Positions 8,967-17,480 are shown, numbered from the stretch's first letter. The stretch is 43,623 nt of DNA from Methylobacterium indicum (GCF_001043895.1 NZ_JTHF01000145.1:1-43623), one strand, 5' to 3'. Notes: generated by a model from the sequence alone, not told the origin. A program made the numbers and translations.

Positions 8967-9833
8967 ATGCCGATGGAGTCGACGATCCCCTCCGCCCCGT
9001 GGTCCTCCGTCCTGTCGCGCAGCGTCCTGTGGGGCCGGCGCGCGCTGGCGGCCGCGAGCCTCGCGACGCTGGCGGCCTGCGCCGGCGGCGGGGCCGATTT
9101 CTACCCGACCAAGGGCGACGCCAAGCCCCATCCGGGCGTCGCCAAGGCGAAGCTGCACCCGATCCAGGGCATCGATGTCTCGAAGTGGCAGGGGCCGATC
9201 GACTGGACCTCGGTGAAGGGCGCCGGCACCCAGTTCGCCTACATCAAGGCGACCGAGGGCGGCGACCACGTCGACGACCGCTTCCGCGAGAACTGGGATG
9301 GCGCCGGCCGGGCCGGCGTGCCGCGGGGCGCCTACCATTTCGTGTTCTGGTGCCGCTCGGCGAAGGACCAGATGGACTGGTTCAAGCGCAACGTCCCCAA
9401 CGACCCGACCGCCCTTCCCCCGGTTCTCGACGTCGAGTGGAACGGGCATTCCCAGCTCTGCCCGAAGAAGCTGCCGAAGGCCCAGGCGCTCGCGATGACC
9501 GAGTACATGCTGCGGGAGATGGAAGCCTATACCGGCAAGCGGCCGATCATCTACACCGACATCACCTTCCACAAGGACGTGCTGGAGGGAGAGCTGCCGG
9601 ACTACCCGCACTGGGTCCGCTCCACCGCGGCCGAGCCCGAGCAGCGCTACGTCAACCGCGACTGGATGCTGTGGCAGTTCACCTCGACCGGCCGGGTGCC
9701 GGGCGTGCGCGGCGACGTCGACCGCAACGCGTTCTACGGTACCAAGGCCGAATGGGCCTCGTTCCTGGCCACCGATTGCGATCCGCGCAACCATCGCCGG
9801 CTCTCGGCCGCGGGGCTCTGCACCGACAAGTGA
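8967..9833 (+). CDS. GH25-family lysozyme-like lipoprotein
   Basis: A 288-residue secreted protein that should cleave or bind peptidoglycan. After a basic N-terminus and hydrophobic core the lipobox LAAC places the lipidated Cys at residue 38. The GH25 domain starts at QGIDVSKWQGPIDW (catalytic-site Asp) and continues with FAYIKATEGGDHVDD, PRGAYHFVFW, LDVEWNG (catalytic Glu region), RPIIYTD and LWQFTSTGRVPGV. All usual active-site motifs are present. ATG 8967 is preferred over GTG 8937 because it gives a standard signal peptide. Such enzymes probably act in wall remodelling. Confidence 0.87.
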   Translation: MPMESTIPSAPWSSVLSRSVLWGRRALAAASLATLAACAGGGADFYPTKGDAKPHPGVAKAKLHPIQGIDVSKWQGPIDWTSVKGAGTQFAYIKATEGGDHVDDRFRENWDGAGRAGVPRGAYHFVFWCRSAKDQMDWFKRNVPNDPTALPPVLDVEWNGHSQLCPKKLPKAQALAMTEYMLREMEAYTGKRPIIYTDITFHKDVLEGELPDYPHWVRSTAAEPEQRYVNRDWMLWQFTSTGRVPGVRGDVDRNAFYGTKAEWASFLATDCDPRNHRRLSAAGLCTDK

Positions 9834-9855
9834 GCCCGCCGCGCCGTCGAGCGCA

Positions 9856-9882
9856 CCCGTTCGGGGGTCAAGCCCGAACGGG
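9856..9882 (+). terminator. Hairpin after the GH25 gene
   Basis: A perfect 10-bp stem CCCGTTCGGG / CCCGAACGGG with a 7-nt loop lies 22 bp after the stop codon. There is no T run, so it could be a terminator without a U tract or an mRNA 3' stabiliser. Confidence 0.45.
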
Positions 9883-10100
9883 CGCCGGTGCCGATGCGCC
9901 GGATGCCTCGGCGTCGACGTTTATCGATGCCAGGAGGCGGGGAGATGGTACGGCCCTCGCCTTCCGACGAGATCAGCTCACCCGTGTGATATCATCGGCC
10001 CGAGATGCTCACGCATCGGGCCGACGAACGGTCTCGACGTCGAGTTCGAGCATACGATCACCGGCGCATGACGCGGGCCCAGCGCAGAGCCCCGCCGATC

Positions 10101-11306
10101 TTATCGCTTGCGATAATACTGGTCGATGCTCACCGCCCCCAGCAGCACCAGCCCCTTGATGACCTGCTGGTAGTCGATGCCGATGCCGAGGATCGACATG
10201 CCGTTGTTCATGACGCCCATGATCAGCGCGCCGACCACCGCGCCGGTGACCTTGCCGACGCCGCCGGAGGCCGAGGCGCCGCCGATGAAGCAGGCGGCGA
10301 TGACGTCGAGCTCGAAGCCGAGGCCCGCCTTCGGGGTCGCGGTGTTGAGGCGGGCGGCGAAGATCAGGCCGGCGAGCGCGGCCAGCACCCCCATGTTGAC
10401 GAAGGTCAGGAAGGTCAGCCGCTCGGTGTTGATGCCCGAGAGCTTGGCCGCCTTCTCGTTGCCGCCGAGCGCGTAGATCCGCCGCCCGATCACCGTGCGG
10501 CTGGTGACGAAGCGGTAGAGCAGGATGAGGGCGAACATCACGATCAGCACGTTCGGCAGGCCGCGATAGGTGGCGAGCCAGGTGCTGAAGGCGACGATCA
10601 CCGCGGCGACGAGCCCGTTCTTGAGCGCGAAGGCGCCGATCGGCTCGGGCGCGAAGCCCTGGCGCTGCTGGCCGATGCGCCGGCGCAGGTTCGAGCCGAC
10701 GAGGATGAGGGCCAGCGCGACGCCGACCAGCACCGAGGTGATCCGCAGCGAGCCGCCGGTGACGATGTCCGGGATGAAGCCGGAGCTGAGCTTCTGGAAG
10801 TCCGGCGGGAACGGCCCGACCGACTGGCCGGCGAGCAGCGCCAGGGTCAGGCCCTTGAACACCAGCATGCCGGCGAGCGTCACGATGAAGGACGGGATGC
10901 GCAGGTAAGCCACCCACCACCCCTGCGCGGCGCCGATCAGCCCGCCGGCGACGAGGCAGAGGAGCGTGGCGAGGAGCGGATGCAGGCCCATCTGGACCAT
11001 CAGCACCGCGGCGAGCGCCCCGATGAAGCCGGCGGTCGAGCCGACCGACAGGTCGATGTGGCCTGCCACGATGACCAGCAGCATGCCCAGCGCCATCACC
11101 ACGATGTAGCTGTTCTGCAGCACCAGGTTGGTGAGGTTGAGCGGGCGCAGCAGCGCCCCGTCGGTGAAGAACTGGAAGAAGAGCACGATGCCGACGAGGC
11201 ACAGGATCATGCCGTAGTCGCGCAGCGAGCCGGAGAAGGCCTTGGCGTTGAGGCCGGCCAGGGTCGGCGGGCGCGGCGCCTCGAGGGGAGTGGCGGTGTC
11301 GCTCAT
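10101..11306 (-). CDS. gguB: Multiple-monosaccharide ABC transporter permease (GguB/MmsB type)
   Basis: A 401-residue permease of the XylH/RbsC/GguB group with about ten membrane helices. Recognisable parts are LGMLLVIVAGHIDLSVGS near residue 80 (the BPD_transp_2 signature), PSFIVTLAGMLVFKGLTL, RTVIGRRIYALGGNEKAAKL and a C-terminal GAVVGALIMGVMNNGMSILG. It takes up monosaccharides through the membrane with the ATPase and binding protein encoded just upstream, 9 bp away on the same strand. The long cytoplasmic/periplasmic insert (around GQSVGPFPPDFQKLSSG) is typical of the multiple-sugar subgroup. The symbol is by homology with the Agrobacterium chvE-gguA-gguB operon. Confidence 0.88.
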   Translation of the reverse strand: MSDTATPLEAPRPPTLAGLNAKAFSGSLRDYGMILCLVGIVLFFQFFTDGALLRPLNLTNLVLQNSYIVVMALGMLLVIVAGHIDLSVGSTAGFIGALAAVLMVQMGLHPLLATLLCLVAGGLIGAAQGWWVAYLRIPSFIVTLAGMLVFKGLTLALLAGQSVGPFPPDFQKLSSGFIPDIVTGGSLRITSVLVGVALALILVGSNLRRRIGQQRQGFAPEPIGAFALKNGLVAAVIVAFSTWLATYRGLPNVLIVMFALILLYRFVTSRTVIGRRIYALGGNEKAAKLSGINTERLTFLTFVNMGVLAALAGLIFAARLNTATPKAGLGFELDVIAACFIGGASASGGVGKVTGAVVGALIMGVMNNGMSILGIGIDYQQVIKGLVLLGAVSIDQYYRKR

Positions 11307-11315
11307 CGTTGGTCT

Positions 11316-12899
11316 TCAGCCTCCCGAGGTGACGATGGCCCGCATGATCGCCTCCTGCGAGGCCTCCGCGGCGGGGAGTTCGCCGACGATGCGGCCGCGA
11401 TTCATGACGAGGATGCGGTCGCATAGGCCGAGCAGTTCCGGCATCTCCGACGAGATGATCAGCACGCCTTTCCCCTGGGCGGCGAGGTCGTTGATGATCG
11501 CGTAGATCTCGTATTTGGCGCCGACATCGATGCCGCGGGTCGGCTCGTCGAGGATCAGCACGTCCGGGTCGGCGAAGAGCCACTTGCTCAAGACGACCTT
11601 CTGCTGGTTGCCGCCCGACAAATTCACCGTGGCCTGGTCGATGCCCGACGAGCGGATGCGCAGGCGCTCGCGGTAGCGTTCCGCCACCGCCCGCTCGCGG
11701 TCCTCGTCGATGACGCCGCGTGCCGCGACGCCCGCGAGGTTGGCCAGCGACACGTTGGTGCGGATGTCCTCGTGCAGCACCAGGCCGTAGCCCTTGCGGT
11801 CCTCGGTGGCGTAGGCGAGGCCGGCCCGGATCGCCGTCTCGACGCTGCGGAGATCGGCGGGCTCGCCGCGCAACCGCGCTTCGCCGGCGACGCGCCGGCC
11901 GTAGGCGCCGCCGAACAGGCTCATGGCGAACTCGGTCCGCCCGGCCCCGAGCAAACCGGCCATGCCGACGACCTCGCCGCGGCGGATCGTGAGGCTCACG
12001 TCTTCCACCGCCAGCCGGTCCGGATGGAGCGGATGGCGCACGCTCCAGCCCTTCACCTCGAGCAGCGGCTCGCCGATCGTCACGCCCTCCCGCGGCGGAT
12101 AGCGGTGGGCGAGGTCGCGCCCGACCATGCCCTTGATGATCCGGTCCTCGTTCAGCCGCCCGTCCGGCCCCAGCATCGCCTCGCGCGGCAGCGTCTCGAC
12201 GCTGGCGCCGTCGCGCAGGATCGTGACGCTGTCGGCGACCCGGGCGATCTCGTTGAGCTTGTGCGAGATCAGGATCGAGGTGATGCCCTGCCGGCGGAAG
12301 GCTTCGAGCAGGGTCAGGAGCGCCGCGCTGTCGCTCTCGTTGAGGGAGGCGGTCGGCTCGTCGAGGATGAGGAGCCGCACCTTCTTGGAGAGTGCCTTGG
12401 CGATCTCGACGAGCTGCTGCTTGCCGACGCCCAGATCGGTCACCAGCGTCTCGGGCGCCTCGTCGAGGCCGACCCGGGCCAGCAGCTCGCGGGTGCGCGC
12501 CATGGCGAGCGGCCAGTCGATCACCCCGAAGCGCGACGCCGCCTCGTTGCCGAGAAAGATGTTTTCCGCGATCGACAGGAGCGGCACCAGGGCGAGCTCC
12601 TGGTGGATGATGATGATGCCGAGCGCCTCGCTGTCGGGAATGCCCGAGAAGCGCCGCTCCTCACCGTCGAACAGGATGCGGCCGTCATAGGAGCCGGCGG
12701 GGTAGACCCCGCTCAGCACCTTCATCAGGGTCGACTTCCCGGCCCCGTTCTCGCCGCAGACGGCGTGGATCTCGCCGGCGCGGACGGCGAGGGTGACGTC
12801 GTCGAGCGCCTTCACGCCCGGGAACGCCTTGGTGATGCCGCGCATCTCCAGGATCGGAGATGCGCCGGGCGCCACCGCGAGGGCCGGGGACGCCGCCAT
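11316..12899 (-). CDS. gguA: Multiple-monosaccharide ABC transporter ATP-binding protein (GguA/MmsA type)
   Basis: A 527-residue tandem ATPase. The first domain has Walker [17 protein letters not shown] and Walker [12 protein letters not shown], with the Q-loop in [12 protein letters not shown]. The second half has [18 protein letters not shown], the signature [16 protein letters not shown] and Walker [17 protein letters not shown]. As usual in this family, the second Walker A is degenerate (LGAGRTE instead of GxxGxGKS/T), and [11 protein letters not shown] is typical of the MmsA subgroup. The ATG at 12899 overlaps the stop of the binding-protein gene (TGATG); a GTG three bases upstream is an alternative start. 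It powers sugar import in the chvE-gguAB-like operon. Confidence 0.9.
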   Translation of the reverse strand: MAASPALAVAPGASPILEMRGITKAFPGVKALDDVTLAVRAGEIHAVCGENGAGKSTLMKVLSGVYPAGSYDGRILFDGEERRFSGIPDSEALGIIIIHQELALVPLLSIAENIFLGNEAASRFGVIDWPLAMARTRELLARVGLDEAPETLVTDLGVGKQQLVEIAKALSKKVRLLILDEPTASLNESDSAALLTLLEAFRRQGITSILISHKLNEIARVADSVTILRDGASVETLPREAMLGPDGRLNEDRIIKGMVGRDLAHRYPPREGVTIGEPLLEVKGWSVRHPLHPDRLAVEDVSLTIRRGEVVGMAGLLGAGRTEFAMSLFGGAYGRRVAGEARLRGEPADLRSVETAIRAGLAYATEDRKGYGLVLHEDIRTNVSLANLAGVAARGVIDEDRERAVAERYRERLRIRSSGIDQATVNLSGGNQQKVVLSKWLFADPDVLILDEPTRGIDVGAKYEIYAIINDLAAQGKGVLIISSEMPELLGLCDRILVMNRGRIVGELPAAEASQEAIMRAIVTSGG

Positions 12900-13963
12900 C
12901 ACTTGACCTGCGACGCCTTGTAATAGCCGCTGTCGACCAGGACCTTCTCCCAGTTCGACTTGTCGACCGTGACCGGCTTCAGCAGGTAGGACGGCACCAC
13001 CTTGACGCCGTTGTTGTAGGTCTTGGTGTCGTTGACCGGGATCTGGCCGCCGGTCGAGATCGCGTCGACCATGTCGGTCGTGACCTTGGCGAGCTCGCGG
13101 GTGTCCTTGAACACCGTCATGCTCTGGTCGCCGCGGATGATCGCCTTGACCGAGGGGATCTCGGCGTCCTGGCCGGTGATCACCGGCATCGGCTGGTCGG
13201 ACGAGCCGTAGCCGACGCCCTTGAGCGACGAGATGATGCCGATCGAGATGCCGTCATAGGGCGACAGCACCGCATCGAGGCGCTTGTTGCCGTAGAAGGC
13301 GGAGAGCAGGTTGTCCATGCGGGCCTGGGCCGCCGCGCCGTCCCAGCGCAGGGTCGAGACCTTGTCCATCCCGAGCTGCTTGCTCGGCACGCTCAGCTTG
13401 CCCGAATCGATGTAGGGCTTCAGCACCGACATCGCGCCGTCGTAGAAGAAGTAGGCGTTGTTGTCGTCGGGCGAGCCGCCGAACAGCTCGACCGTGAACG
13501 GCCCCTTGCCGTCCTTGAGGCCGAGCTTGTCGACGATGTAGCTGCCCTGCAGCACGCCGACCTGGAAGTTGTCGAAGGTGGCATAGTAATCGACGTTCTT
13601 CGAGCCGCGGATCAGGCGGTCGTAGGCGATGACCTTGATGCCGCGGTCGCTCGCCTGCTGCAGCACGTCCGACAGGGTGGTGCCGTCGATCGCCGCGATC
13701 ACCAGCACCTTGGCGCCCGTCGCGATCATGTTCTCGATCTGCGACAGCTGGTTGGGGATGTCGTCCTCGGCGTATTGCAGGTCGGCGGTGTAGCCCTTGG
13801 CCTTGAGCGCCTGGACCATGCCCTGGCCGTCGGCGATCCAGCGCGCCGAGGACTTCGTCGGCATCGACACCCCGACCTTGCCCTTCTGCTGGGCGGCAGC
13901 CGGGGTTGCGAGCAGCGCGGCAGCCATCAGGGCTCCGCCGATGAGGGCGACGAACGACTTCAT
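12899..13963 (-). CDS. chvE: Multiple-monosaccharide-binding periplasmic protein (ChvE type)
   Basis: A 354-residue periplasmic binding protein with a signal peptide ending ATPAAAQ (cut near residue 24). The mature part starts [18 protein letters not shown] and includes [30 protein letters not shown] and [20 protein letters not shown], all matching the ChvE/multiple-sugar subgroup. It should bind aldoses such as glucose, galactose, xylose or arabinose. GGGAGG lies 4 nt upstream of the ATG at 13963; an upstream ATG at 13975 is less likely. It is first in the operon chvE-gguA-gguB and is probably the most strongly expressed. In Agrobacterium ChvE also signals to VirA; nothing here suggests that. 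Confidence 0.9.
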   Translation of the reverse strand: MKSFVALIGGALMAAALLATPAAAQQKGKVGVSMPTKSSARWIADGQGMVQALKAKGYTADLQYAEDDIPNQLSQIENMIATGAKVLVIAAIDGTTLSDVLQQASDRGIKVIAYDRLIRGSKNVDYYATFDNFQVGVLQGSYIVDKLGLKDGKGPFTVELFGGSPDDNNAYFFYDGAMSVLKPYIDSGKLSVPSKQLGMDKVSTLRWDGAAAQARMDNLLSAFYGNKRLDAVLSPYDGISIGIISSLKGVGYGSSDQPMPVITGQDAEIPSVKAIIRGDQSMTVFKDTRELAKVTTDMVDAISTGGQIPVNDTKTYNNGVKVVPSYLLKPVTVDKSNWEKVLVDSGYYKASQVK

Positions 13964-14016
13964 GGTTCCTCCCAAATCCCCGCATCTTGGTCGCGCGGGG
14001 CTGCGGGTGAGTGGGG

Positions 14017-14050
14017 CCCGGCAGGATCTGCGTCCTGCTCATCTGCCGGG
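14017..14050 (-). promoter_or_regulatory. Leader hairpins upstream of the sugar-import operon
   Basis: About 55-90 nt upstream of the chvE-like start, CCCGGCAG (14017-14024) can pair with CTGCCGGG (14043-14050). The inner GCAGGA (14021-14026) can instead pair with TCCTGC (14033-14038). The two pairings share bases and so exclude each other partly. This may be a regulatory leader or an operator; no function is demonstrated. Confidence 0.35.
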
Positions 14051-14137
14051 GTCGGTGTTTCTGTCGTGTGGCTGGTGCGTGGGAACGGCCTGATACTTCC
14101 GCTGGGGGAGGCTCGGGGCTAACCGACACAAGACATG

Positions 14138-14245
14138 GCGCGGGTTCCCTCCTCTCCCCGCGGGCGGGGAGAGGGCCGACTACACCTTGTCGTGTAGTCG
14201 GCAAGCGGAGGCAAAGCCGGAGCGAGGGTGAGGGGGTGGGTTCCG
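14138..14245. repeat. Structured intergenic repeat, copy A
   Basis: The order is GCGCGGG, a CCTCTCCCCGCGGGCGGGG palindromic block, a perfect hairpin CCGACTACAC/GTGTAGTCGG (14176-14185 and 14192-14201), GGCAAGC, then GCGAGGGTGAGGGGGTGG and TTCCGGA. It has the same architecture as copy B, which runs in the opposite direction 11 bp away. It looks like a dispersed repeat of the host genome; 36280-36321 is a loosely similar palindrome and 43604-43623 may be the start of another copy. Confidence 0.75.
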
Positions 14246-14256
14246 GAAGAGTCTCG

Positions 14257-14356
14257 TTCGGAACCACCCCCTCACCCTCGCCCTACGGGCTTGCCGAACC
14301 CTCTGAACGAGGGTTCGGCCCTCTCCCCGCCCACGGGGAGAGGGGATTTCCCGCGC
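14257..14356. repeat. Structured intergenic repeat, copy B (inverted)
   Basis: Read on the minus strand this has the same module order as copy A: GCGCGGG, CCCCTCTCCCCGTGGGCGGGG block, hairpin, GGCAAGC, GCGAGGGTGAGGGGGTGG, TTCCGAAC. Its hairpin is CCGAACCCTC/GAGGGTTCGG (14294-14303 and 14309-14318). The outer four base pairs match copy A, while the inner six are different but still perfectly paired. Copies A and B together form a 219-bp imperfect palindrome. Confidence 0.75.
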
Positions 14357-14419
14357 TTCTTCCTATTTTCCGAAGAGCGCTGTTTCGGCTCTGCGCATCG
14401 GCGGAACGGATACCGGATC

Positions 14420-15280
14420 ATGCAACGACACGCGGACGGGTGGGGCAGCGGGCTCCTCGGGGTGGCGATCTTCAGCGGCTCGCTGCCGGCGACGCGGGTG
14501 GCGGTGGGTGGGTTCTCGCCGCTGTTCCTCACCTCGGCCCGCGCGGTGATCGCCGCTGTCCTCGGAGCGGCCCTGTTATGGGGCCTGCGGCAGGCCCGGC
14601 CGGCGCGCGGCGACCTGCCCTCGCTCGCCATCGTGGCGGTCGGCGTGGTGCTGGGCTTCCCGCTCCTCACGGCGCTGGCGCTCCAGCACGTCACCTCGGC
14701 GCATTCGATCGTCTTTATCGGCCTCCTGCCGCTCGCCACCGCCCTGTTCGGGGTCCTGCGCGGGGGGGAGCGGCCGCGGCCGGCCTTCTGGCTGTTCTCG
14801 CTCCTCGGCAGCGGTGCGGTGGCGGGGTTCGCGCTCCTCCAGGGCGGCGCGGCGTCGCTCGCCGGGGATCTCCTGATGCTCGCCGCGATCCTGCTCTGCG
14901 GGCTCGGCTATGCCGAGGGCGCCGCCCTGTCCCGCCGGCTCGGCGGCTGGCAGGTCATCTCCTGGGCCCTGGTGCTCGCCCTCCCGGTGATGGCGCCCCT
15001 GGCGCTCGCGACCCGGCCGACGGGCCTCGCCGGGATCGGCGCGCCGGCCTGGATCGGGCTCGGCTACGTCTCGGTGTTCAGCATGCTGGTCGGCTTCGTG
15101 TTCTGGTACCGCGGCCTGGCGCGCGGCGGCATCGCCGGGGTGGGCCAGTTGCAGCTGCTCCAGCCCTTCCTTGGCTTGGCGCTGGCGGGCCTGCTCCTCG
15201 CCGAGCCGGTCGCCCCGGCGATGGTCGCCGTGACGGGACTGGTGGTCCTGTGCGTGGCCGGGGCCAAACGGTTCGCATGA
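14420..15280 (+). CDS. DMT-superfamily (EamA) membrane exporter
   Basis: A 286-residue protein with about ten hydrophobic helices in two EamA repeats. Typical segments are FSGSLPATRVAVGGFSPLFL at the first helix pair, ALQHVTSAHSIVFIGLLPL, GLGYAEGAALSRRLGGWQVI in the middle and SVFSMLVGFVFWYRGLARGG near the end. The substrate is unknown. The ATG at 14420 begins MQRHADGWGSGLLG; the frame is open further upstream only through the intergenic repeat, so that extension is not coding. Its last codons are part of a 20-bp sequence repeated 35 bp later. Confidence 0.85.
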   Translation: MQRHADGWGSGLLGVAIFSGSLPATRVAVGGFSPLFLTSARAVIAAVLGAALLWGLRQARPARGDLPSLAIVAVGVVLGFPLLTALALQHVTSAHSIVFIGLLPLATALFGVLRGGERPRPAFWLFSLLGSGAVAGFALLQGGAASLAGDLLMLAAILLCGLGYAEGAALSRRLGGWQVISWALVLALPVMAPLALATRPTGLAGIGAPAWIGLGYVSVFSMLVGFVFWYRGLARGGIAGVGQLQLLQPFLGLALAGLLLAEPVAPAMVAVTGLVVLCVAGAKRFA

Positions 15281-15323
15281 GCGGACCGTCATACCCGGGA
15301 ATGCGGTTCGCGTGAGCGGACCG
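15269..15323. repeat. Direct repeat over the end of the DMT gene
   Basis: CGGTTCGCATGAGCGGACCG (15269-15288) recurs as CGGTTCGCGTGAGCGGACCG (15304-15323), 19 of 20 identical with a 35-bp period, and both copies are followed by a CCCGGG. The first copy contains the final codons and stop of the DMT gene, so this is a local tandem duplication of the gene end. Confidence 0.85.
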
Positions 15324-15383
15324 CCCCATCCCGGGCCAAGGGCTGACGGCGAGAGTTGACGGGCCGTTTACGGCATCGGGCGC

Positions 15384-16373
15384 ATGTTACGCATCATGCG
15401 TCGTGGCATCGTAGCGTTCTCAGCCTTCACGCTCTTCGGCCTGGGGCTTACCGGATGCGCGCTCAACCGGTTTGAGCAGCGCGAACCCTGGCGGAATCAG
15501 GCCGAAGAGGTCTGCCTCGCCCAGAAACTCGTTCGTCCGAGCGAGGACATCCAGCCGGTCAAGGAGATCGACGGGCCGGGCGTCTGCGGCATGGTCCACC
15601 CGTTCCGGGTGACCCGGCTCGCGGGCGGCACCGTCGCGCTCAAGCAGCGCATGACGCTGGCCTGTCCGATCATCCCGGAGGTGGAGGCCTGGCTCGCCGG
15701 CACGGTGCAGCCGGCCGCCCAGATCTATTTCGGCCAGCCGGTGGTCGAGATGAATTCCGGCTCCTATTCCTGCCGCGGCCGCAACAACCAGGTCGGCGCG
15801 AAACTCTCGGAACACTCGTTCGGCAATGCCGTCGACGTGATGTCCTTCCGCTTCGCCGACGGCTACGTGGTGACGGTGAAGGGCGGCTGGCGCGGCACGG
15901 AGGCCGAGCAGGGCTTCTTGCGCGAGGTCTTCCTCGGGGCGTGCAACCACTTCACCACGGTGCTGGCGCCGGGATCGAACATCTACCACTACGACCACCT
16001 GCACCTGGATCTCGCCCGCCACGATCCCCGGGGCCTGCGGCGCATCTGCAAGCCGCTGATCAAGTACGAGTCGCAGCTGCCGCCGCCCGGGACCCCGCTC
16101 TCGCCGATCCGCAAGAAGCCGACCTGGCAGCCCGCCCCCGAGCCGGCGCCGATCGACGTCGAGCAGGACGATCCCTACGGCCTGTCGCCGACGAGCGCCC
16201 GGGAGACCGGATCGAAGCTCGCCCGCGCCCCGAACCCGCATCCGGCTCCGGTCCAGGCCTACGCCCCTCCCCCGCCGCACGCGCCGCGTCCGGCGCTCGC
16301 CGTCGAACCCCGGGCCCTGCCGGAGCCGCTGCCGCTCTCGAGCCCGACCTGGTCGTCCGGACCGATCTACTGA
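15384..16373 (+). CDS. Extensin-family (Extensin_2-like) lipoprotein
   Basis: A 329-residue lipoprotein with lipobox LTGC (Cys 25). The conserved extensin-like domain spans about residues 60-225: PGVCGMVHPFRVTRL, EVEAWLAGTVQPAAQIYFG, SYSCRGRNNQVGAKLSEHSF, GNAVDVMSFRFADG and YHYDHLHLDLARHDPRG. The spaced His/Asp residues (SEHSFGNAVDV and YDHLHLD) resemble the zinc site of peptidoglycan DD-peptidases, so a cell-wall role is plausible but unproven. The C-terminal 100 residues are Pro-rich and probably disordered. Its stop codon touches the terminal repeat of a small mobile-like element. Confidence 0.85.
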   Translation: MLRIMRRGIVAFSAFTLFGLGLTGCALNRFEQREPWRNQAEEVCLAQKLVRPSEDIQPVKEIDGPGVCGMVHPFRVTRLAGGTVALKQRMTLACPIIPEVEAWLAGTVQPAAQIYFGQPVVEMNSGSYSCRGRNNQVGAKLSEHSFGNAVDVMSFRFADGYVVTVKGGWRGTEAEQGFLREVFLGACNHFTTVLAPGSNIYHYDHLHLDLARHDPRGLRRICKPLIKYESQLPPPGTPLSPIRKKPTWQPAPEPAPIDVEQDDPYGLSPTSARETGSKLARAPNPHPAPVQAYAPPPPHAPRPALAVEPRALPEPLPLSSPTWSSGPIY

Positions 16374-16528
16374 TACCAACGGTCGTCGAAGACGACCTTT
16401 GGTTCCGTTCTCGAATGTTCGCCGAGCCTCCGGCTTGGTGTCGAAAATTCGAGATGGTTCAACGGCCCCGTCGATCCCGGGCCTGCCCGGGATCGAATCG
16501 ATGCGTCAGCATCTTTCGCCGTTGGTAT
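16373..16528. mobile_element. MITE-like 156-bp element with 10-bp terminal inverted repeats
   Basis: ATACCAACGG (16373-16382) and CCGTTGGTAT (16519-16528) are perfect inverted repeats bounding 136 bp with no gene. Inside are GGTCGTC/GACGACC (16381-16397), an imperfect hairpin around CCGAGCC/GGCTTGG within GAATGTTCG/CGAAAATTC, and TCGATCCCGGGC/GCCCGGGATCGA (16471-16496). No transposase or clear target-site duplication is visible. It begins at the last base of the extensin gene stop codon. Confidence 0.65.
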
Positions 16529-16554
16529 GCCGGGCCGGTTGCACCGAACCGCCT

Positions 16555-16983
16555 TCAGGCCACCACGCCGCCGAGATCCGCCACCACGGCGCGGCGCGCC
16601 GCGGCGTCCTCGGCCAGGCGGTGGACGTGCATCTCGGTGGCGCCGCGGGCGCGGGCCCGCGTGAGCCAGCCGCGGCCGAGACGCTCGCGCGGGGTCTCGC
16701 CCGCGGCCGTCACCGCCACCAGCTCGGCGGTTCCGTCGCCGCCGCGGCGCACCGCGATCACCACCGCGTCGCCGACCTCGGACGGGTCGTCGTCGAGGGC
16801 GTGGATGCCGACCACGTAGCGGCGGCCGGACTGGCCGCGCCAGGCGCTCAGCGGCAGGGCCGGGGTTCCCCGGAGGCTCGTGGCCGTTCTCAGGCGCTCC
16901 TCACGCACGTCCGATCTCCTCGCGCGGTCGTTCTGGATGTCCCGCATCGCCACCGACCAGGACAGGGCTCGTTTGTTCGCCAT
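16555..16983 (-). CDS. Conserved hypothetical protein
   Basis: A 142-residue soluble protein I cannot assign to a named family. It has a basic N-terminus (about 1-35), a central strand-rich segment with WRGQSGRRYVVGIHAL, GDAVVIAVRR and AELVAVTAAG, and a C-terminal helix MHVHRLAEDAAARRAVVADL. The composition (many Arg, Ala, Asp) matches its neighbours, and the codon use shows no sign of transfer. There is no signal peptide. The start at ATG 16983 is uncertain; an internal Met at residue 13 is possible. It lies alone between the MITE-like element and the GCG_CRPN gene. Confidence 0.6.
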   Translation of the reverse strand: MANKRALSWSVAMRDIQNDRARRSDVREERLRTATSLRGTPALPLSAWRGQSGRRYVVGIHALDDDPSEVGDAVVIAVRRGGDGTAELVAVTAAGETPRERLGRGWLTRARARGATEMHVHRLAEDAAARRAVVADLGGVVA

Positions 16984-17120
16984 TTGTTCCAGCCTAGTTC
17001 TGATTCCAGGGGGCCGTCAAGCACGGCCGACCGGCGTCCCGCAGATCTGGAGAGGCGGAGCGCGGGGTTCAAGCCGCAGGGCGAGGCGACGGCCGGAAAA
17101 CCCGGCCGCCGCCTTCTCAT

Positions 17121-17480
17121 TCACCAGCGGTGATGCCAGCCGTGATGACCCCAGCCACCGCCCCAGCCGACCCGATGCCAGCCGCCGCCGTAACCCCACG
17201 GACGGTGCCAGCCGACCCGGCGGTACCCGCCGTAACCCCAGGGCCGGTGCCAGCCGGCACGGCGCCAGCCGTAGCCCCAGCGCGGGCCGACGACGACCGT
17301 GCGGTAGCCGACGACCGGGGCGTAGAAGACCCGCGGCCCGAGATTCGGGCGGCACCAGCCGCGCCAGTTCCGGTGGAACCCGGGGCCGCAGCCGTCACGC
17401 GCCTCGGCGGTCGTTCCCGTGCCGACGACGGCACCGAGAGACAGGATCGCGGCGCCAGCAACCATGCTCCAACGCATCAT
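17121..17480 (-). CDS. GCG_CRPN-type secreted Gly/Trp/His/Arg-rich protein
   Basis: A 119-residue protein with a signal peptide ending near TTAEARDG, followed by GCGPGFHRNWRGWCRPN, the prefix motif of the GCG_CRPN group. After this come low-complexity repeats: GWHRPWGYGG occurs twice, then GGWHRVGWGGGWGHHGWHHR. The two Cys residues of the prefix are intact. These proteins are exported and their function is unknown; the His- and Trp-rich tail could bind metal or surfaces, which is inference. Expression probably starts from its own promoter upstream of 17480. Confidence 0.75.
   Translation of the reverse strand: MMRWSMVAGAAILSLGAVVGTGTTAEARDGCGPGFHRNWRGWCRPNLGPRVFYAPVVGYRTVVVGPRWGYGWRRAGWHRPWGYGGYRRVGWHRPWGYGGGWHRVGWGGGWGHHGWHHRW

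Noticed and set aside
17000..17060. A tRNA-like GGTTCAAG stretch.
   Set aside because: It lies in a region with no matching cloverleaf arms or CCA end; no tRNA gene is supported in the window.
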